The notes under the pieces: generated by a model
What the model was told of the DNA's origin: nothing
Databases searched by the model: none
The model's input: the letters and a program-made list of their open reading frames with translations, nothing else
Translations under genes and position numbers: made by a program
Shown here: positions 32,574 to 34,371 of the stretch, one piece after another
Layout of the letters: each line of letters starts with the position of its first letter
How positions within the stretch are numbered: position 1 is the first letter of the stretch
DNA from: Lachnospiraceae bacterium
Lineage (GTDB): Bacteria > Bacillota > Clostridia > Lachnospirales > Lachnospiraceae
Length of the DNA: 34,371 nt
NCBI GenBank assembly: GCA_017438775.1
Contig: JAFRUR010000028.1
Coordinates: 1-34,371, forward strand
Reading direction: 5' to 3'

Positions 32574-34371
32574 TCACACGGCGGCCGGTTCCTTCGCGGC
32601 CGCCTTCTTCGCGGCGGCGCGGCGGCGAATCTTCAGGACGCCGTCCTTCAGGTACACGGTGACACGGTCCCCGCTCTTAACGTTGCCGTCCAGGATCTCC
32701 TCCGCGAGCAGGTCTTCGATGCTGCTCTGGAGGGTGCGGCGCATCGGGCGCGCGCCATACTTCTCGTCATAGCCCTTGTCCATCAGATACGTCTTTGCGG
32801 ACTCGTCCACCGTGAGGACGACGCCCGTCGCCTCTTTGGTGCGCTCCGCGATGCCGCGGACCATGATGTCGACGATCTCGCTCACCTGCTCCCGCGTCAG
32901 GGCATGGAACACGATGGTCTCGTCGATGCGGTTTAAGAACTCCGGCTTGAAGAGCTTCTTGACCTCGTCCATGACGCCGGTCTTCATCTCCTCGTGGCGG
33001 GAGGCCGCCGTGTCGTTGACCGCGAAGCCCACATGCTTGGGCGCGACGATGCGGTCCGCCCCGACGTTGGAGGTCATGATGAGCACGGTGTTCTTAAAGT
33101 CGACCCGGCGCCCCTGGCTGTCGGTGATGTGGCCGTCGTCCAGGACCTGCAGCAGGATGTTGAACACGTCCGGATGGGCCTTCTCGACCTCGTCAAAGAG
33201 GATGACGGAGTACGGGCTGCGGCGGACCTTCTCGGAGAGCTGACCGCCCTCCTCGAAGCCCACGTAGCCGGGCGGAGAACCGATCATCTTGGAGACCGAA
33301 TGCTTCTCCATGTATTCGCTCATATCGATGCGGATCAAGGCGTTCTCCGTGCCGAAAAGCGCCTCTGCGAGGGCCTTGCACAGCTCGGTCTTGCCGACGC
33401 CGGTCGGACCCAGGAACAGGAAGGAGCCGATGGGGCGCTTGGGATCCTTCATGCCCACGCGGCCGCGGCGGATGGCCTTGGAGACGGCCGTCACGGCCTC
33501 CTCCTGGCCCACCACGCGCTCGTGCAGGACCTTCTCCAGGTTGCGCAGACGCTCGGTCTCGCCCTCGGTCAGGCGCTGCACCGGAATGCGGGTCCAGCCG
33601 GCCACGACCTCCGCGATCTCCTGCTCCGTGACGGACAGACGCGTGCGGGTCTTCTCCTCCTCCCACGCGGCCAGAACGGCCTCGCGCTTGTCGCGCAGCC
33701 GCTGCTGCTTCTTCTTGATCTCTCCGGCCTTTTCGTAGGCCTCGGAGAGGACGGCCTGCTCCTTCTCCTCCTCCATCGCGCGAATCTTTTCCGCAAGTTT
33801 TTCCGCCTCCTCGGGCACCTTGTAGGCGGACAGGCGCACCTTGGAGGAAGCCTCGTCGATCAGGTCGATGGCCTTGTCCGGCAGGAAGCGGTCGCTGATG
33901 TAGCGGTCCGACAGCGACACCGCCGCGCGCAGGGCCTCGTCGGTGATGGTGACCTGGTGGTGCTCCTCGTAGCGGGGCCGCAGGCCCTTTAAGATCTCCA
34001 CCGTCTGTTCCGGCGAGGGCTGCTCGATCATGACGGGCTGGAAACGGCGCTCCAGAGCCGCGTCCTTTTCGATGTGCTTGCGGTACTCCTCCACCGTGGT
34101 CGCGCCGATCAGCTGGATCTCTCCGCGGGCCAGGGAGGGCTTCAAGATGTTGGAGGCGTCCAGGGCGCCCTCCGCGCCGCCTGCCCCGATGATGGTGTGG
34201 ATCTCGTCGAGGAAGAGCAGGACCTTGCCGTCCGCGATCACCTCCGCGAGGACGTTCTTGATGCGCTCCTCGAATTCTCCGCGGTACTTGGAGCCGGCGA
34301 CCATGCAGGACAGGTACAGGGTCAGGACGCGGCGCCCCATCACCGTGTCGGGGATGTTGCCCTCCACGATG
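32574..34371 (-). CDS. clpC: ClpC-type AAA+ unfoldase (partial, 5' end beyond the window)
   Basis: The C-terminal about 598 residues of a Hsp100 unfoldase that feeds ClpP. The N-terminal repeat domain and first Walker A lie outside the window. Visible are the first pore loop SKYRGEFEER, the first Walker B LLFLDEIH, DRYISDRFLPDKAIDLIDEA, a UVR-type coiled middle region (EEEKEQAVLSEAYEKAGEIKK in parts: EQAVLSEAYEKAGEIKK), the second Walker A LGPTGVGKTEL (about 319-329 of the visible part), the GSPPGYVGFEEGG pore loop, and Walker B VILFDEVEKAH. The last 20 residues are Ala/Lys/Arg-rich (IRRRAAAKKAAAKEPAAV). The UVR motif separates it from ClpB. No ctsR or mcsAB can be seen here. Confidence 0.94.
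   Translation of the reverse strand, partial: IVEGNIPDTVMGRRVLTLYLSCMVAGSKYRGEFEERIKNVLAEVIADGKVLLFLDEIHTIIGAGGAEGALDASNILKPSLARGEIQLIGATTVEEYRKHIEKDAALERRFQPVMIEQPSPEQTVEILKGLRPRYEEHHQVTITDEALRAAVSLSDRYISDRFLPDKAIDLIDEASSKVRLSAYKVPEEAEKLAEKIRAMEEEKEQAVLSEAYEKAGEIKKKQQRLRDKREAVLAAWEEEKTRTRLSVTEQEIAEVVAGWTRIPVQRLTEGETERLRNLEKVLHERVVGQEEAVTAVSKAIRRGRVGMKDPKRPIGSFLFLGPTGVGKTELCKALAEALFGTENALIRIDMSEYMEKHSVSKMIGSPPGYVGFEEGGQLSEKVRRSPYSVILFDEVEKAHPDVFNILLQVLDDGHITDSQGRRVDFKNTVLIMTSNVGADRIVAPKHVGFAVNDTAASRHEEMKTGVMDEVKKLFKPEFLNRIDETIVFHALTREQVSEIVDIMVRGIAERTKEATGVVLTVDESAKTYLMDKGYDEKYGARPMRRTLQSSIEDLLAEEILDGNVKSGDRVTVYLKDGVLKIRRRAAAKKAAAKEPAAV

Overview
The window looks like chromosomal DNA from a high-GC, gut-type clostridial Firmicute. 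The grounds are strong AGGAGG-type ribosome binding sites, a lipoprotein binding protein with a Thr/Pro/Glu linker, a clpC-radA gene pair, a LarE/TcdA-type gene set and sigma-54 machinery. This is inferred from gene content and style; no taxonomic search was possible.

Region 1 (about 180-10240) is a carbohydrate-type catabolic locus. A divergently transcribed DeoR-family regulator (9251-10042, +) faces one long minus-strand gene series: BtpA/SgcQ-like protein, HUMPS/OMPDC-fold protein, zinc alcohol dehydrogenase, M42 metallo-hydrolase, FGGY sugar kinase, lipoprotein solute-binding protein and two ABC permeases. No transporter ATPase is present, so a shared MsmK/MalK-type ATPase is presumably encoded elsewhere. 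The SgcQ + SgcX(M42) + SgcR(DeoR) combination resembles the orphan E. coli sgc locus, with an ABC importer and kinase in place of the PTS. The HUMPS protein lacks two of the family's catalytic residues. At the far left edge a 23-base direct repeat encloses two hairpins and may be the end of a mobile element or a recombination site.

Region 2 (about 10280-15970) holds larE with a small unknown gene, tcdA, a secreted ComEC-like metallo-beta-lactamase lipoprotein, and a secreted beta-helix (Cthe_2159/DUF4353-type) lipoprotein.

Region 3 (about 16000-26440) is the most interesting part. It looks like a compact sigma-54 regulon: a three-subunit molybdenum hydroxylase (xdhABC-like, minus), a divergent APC permease (plus), rpoN itself, a RidA-family protein, a YjiH-type GATE-domain transporter, and a PAS-AAA+-Fis sigma-54 activator. 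Three strong -24/-12 promoters share the pattern TTGGCAY-N4-CTTGCT. They lie in front of xdhA, the permease and yjiH. TTGCGAA-type repeats near these promoters and the activator gene are candidate enhancer sites. Base composition sampled by hand is lower here (about 47-63% GC) than in the flanks (about 70-77%). Two identical 24-base GC-rich hairpins lie at its two ends, so it may be an acquired block.

Region 4 (about 26570-34371) is a housekeeping-like minus-strand series: clpC (cut by the right edge), radA, a heterodimeric ABC exporter pair, and proC.
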